This document shows positions 6,793 through 7,976 of a stretch of 7,976 bases of DNA, piece after piece (the stretch's first letter is position 1; every line of letters starts with the position of its first letter). The notes under the pieces are model-generated. The model was not told the DNA's origin. It made no database searches and saw nothing but the letters and a program-made list of their open reading frames with translations. The DNA lies in assembly GCA_900769055.1 (NCBI GenBank), contig CAAGFF010000009.1, forward strand, positions 1 to 7,976. The letters are read 5' to 3'. Source of the stretch: an uncultured Prevotella sp. (GTDB lineage Bacteria > Bacteroidota > Bacteroidia > Bacteroidales > Bacteroidaceae). A program made the position numbers and the translations under genes.

Positions 6793-6846
6793 ATGATACA
6801 GATTATCCACAGGAATAATTTCATTCCTGCAAATAATCTGTATCAT
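6793..6846 (-). terminator. Long two-part hairpin downstream of the minus-strand secreted-protein gene
   Basis: A perfect 14-bp outer stem, ATGATACAGATTAT (6793-6806) with ATAATCTGTATCAT (6833-6846), encloses a 3x3 internal loop, then a 7-bp inner stem CAGGAAT (6810-6816) with ATTCCTG (6823-6829) and a 6-nt loop. It lies 11 bp beyond the stop of the minus-strand gene. The bases after it on that strand (ATAAGAATTTATTTTC) are T-rich but not a clean U-tract. It is probably a terminator or 3'-stabilising hairpin; a recombination or replication-related palindrome is a weaker alternative. Confidence 0.55.
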
Positions 6847-6857
6847 TCAACAATTCC

Positions 6858-7847
6858 TCATAAATCCAAATAGTCTTGAATTAGCCATCCGCATTTGTTC
6901 ACCGTCACCTTATAATAACGACCTGTCATGAGACGCAAATCTGTAGTATAATAAGGCGCAAACGATTTGGATGGTAAACTCTCAACAAAGTCTTTCAAAC
7001 TCATGAATAAGTTCTCTGTTTCCTTGTCAGGATTATTTGGCAGCAAAAGATCTATCGTGTAAGTAACTCTTTTACTTCTTGGATAGGTCTTGGCATATAA
7101 CAAAACAGAGAATGTTTTTTCTGAAGTCTTCGCATGTATCATTGTATTCATGCCTTGTAGTACCCCCAGCAACCGAGCACCTCCACTTACATCATGATAC
7201 CATTCCCCATCCAGTACGTTAGAATAATGATTTGCATACGCAAAAAAGTCTGAGTAATTTACACTTGGAGATCTTCCTATTAACTTACCATCCATGTATA
7301 CTTCCATACTAGCCGCTGGTGAAATAACATAGCCCATATACCTGCGAGGAGACTTTAATGAGATAATCTCGCCATTCATCATTTTCTTCAGTTCGTCATC
7401 TTTTATTTTCTTTAATAATGCCTCTTGTGGAGTCCCATTCTTATCTAAAAGGTTTACGAGTCTAGGACTTCCAAACCAACGCCACACACCACGACTTTCT
7501 CTAATCTCTTTCCTGGCATGATTTCTTAGCGGAGACAGCAGCATCACACCTTCTCCGATTGAGCCAAGTCGCATGATGGAATCAAATCCCTCATAAGGTG
7601 AAGCCATGAATTTGACATCCTTATACTTAAAGAACGCCTCCTTCATCTCTGCAACACTAATCGTATCCTTAAAATAACGACGACTAAAATCCAACAGGCC
7701 ATACTTTGTTTCTTGTTGATAATCCGACCATCTCTCACTTAAGTAATCATACCTAAGAGCTTTTTGGATGGAAAACTGGGCAAATACTCCTGTCGTTGAA
7801 GTGAACAGCAATGTAAATAACATTGCAACATACTTAATTTTATTCAT
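6858..7847 (-). CDS. Secreted or periplasmic protein of unknown function, 329 aa
   Basis: The start is placed at ATG 7847 because it yields a compact Sec signal peptide, MNKIKYVAMLFTLLFTS followed by TTGVFA, with cleavage after Ala23 before QFS. ATG 7853 would add two residues, and a TTG at 7862 would add five. There is no lipobox, so the product should be soluble in the periplasm or exported. No family is recognised. The mature protein is rich in Lys, Arg, Tyr and Ser, with an amphipathic charged N-terminal half (for example LKKIKDDELKKMMNGEIISL). A mid-region segment, MEVYMDGKLIGRSPS, resembles a beta-hairpin, and alternating beta-like stretches (TYTIDLLLP, RYYKVTVNKCGW) lead to the C-terminus. 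It has a single cysteine, near the end. The gene is clearly more AT-rich than the plus-strand genes and stands alone on its strand apart from the remnant downstream, consistent with accessory or transferred DNA. No Bacteroidota-type promoter was recognised upstream. Confidence 0.8.
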   Translation of the reverse strand: MNKIKYVAMLFTLLFTSTTGVFAQFSIQKALRYDYLSERWSDYQQETKYGLLDFSRRYFKDTISVAEMKEAFFKYKDVKFMASPYEGFDSIMRLGSIGEGVMLLSPLRNHARKEIRESRGVWRWFGSPRLVNLLDKNGTPQEALLKKIKDDELKKMMNGEIISLKSPRRYMGYVISPAASMEVYMDGKLIGRSPSVNYSDFFAYANHYSNVLDGEWYHDVSGGARLLGVLQGMNTMIHAKTSEKTFSVLLYAKTYPRSKRVTYTIDLLLPNNPDKETENLFMSLKDFVESLPSKSFAPYYTTDLRLMTGRYYKVTVNKCGWLIQDYLDL

Positions 7848-7976
7848 AATCATTACTATCAATACTTAGTTAATTATACATTTAATCGTCTAAAAATCAA
7901 TGAGTTACATTAACAATATATAACTAATAAAATTTGGTCAAGTGCTTTATTTTCAGTAACTTAGTAGTCTCTTACA
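7848..7976. other. AT-rich upstream region of the secreted-protein gene
   Basis: This 129-bp stretch should contain the promoter of the minus-strand gene, but no TTTG/TAnnTTTG Bacteroidota promoter pair is evident on that strand. No other gene or repeat is visible before the window ends. Confidence 0.4.

Noticed and set aside
7913..7941. Minus-strand TTGACC-17 bp-TATTGT upstream of the secreted-protein gene
   Set aside because: E. coli-like, not the TTTG/TAnnTTTG pattern expected here; likely chance in AT-rich sequence.

Overview
The window looks like part of a Bacteroidota chromosome, most likely a Prevotella-like Bacteroidales. The reasons are a large TonB-dependent receptor with an N-terminal carboxypeptidase-regulatory-like domain, a Cys-Ser-Asp-Asp-Asp surface-lipoprotein signal, the absence of clear Shine-Dalgarno sites, and intergenic repeats of a kind common in that group. 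The assignment rests on sequence features alone.

Layout. (i) 2-5413, GC-rich, plus strand: the 3' part of an ACP5-like metallophosphatase, then 49 bp, then an 897-aa TonB-dependent receptor, then a 242-bp repeat-filled gap, then a 530-aa lipoprotein with a bacterial Ig-like domain and a right-handed beta-helix. A strong 14-bp terminator hairpin follows at 5448-5481. (ii) 5482-6215: non-coding and repeat-dense. It holds 19-bp and 11-bp direct repeats, a CCCAGGGT/ACCCTGGG hairpin, and a 15-unit array of 22-23-bp repeats, many of them palindromic (GGACGTACGTCC). (iii) 6216-7976, AT-rich, minus strand: a frameshifted and truncated gene remnant, a long two-part hairpin, and an intact secreted protein of unknown family (329 aa).

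How the genes may work together. The receptor and lipoprotein are predicted to sit in the outer membrane, and the phosphatase may be periplasmic or exported, although its N-terminus is missing. One reading is a set that captures a phosphorylated compound at the surface, dephosphorylates it and imports the product. This is inferred from gene order and domains; nothing in the sequence identifies a substrate.

The main curiosities are the palindromic 23-bp array with two alternating half-site versions, an inverted-repeat-bounded insert with 16-bp tandem repeats between the receptor and lipoprotein genes, and the single-base-frameshift remnant on the minus strand. I found no tRNA, rRNA, CRISPR array, transposase or convincing riboswitch.
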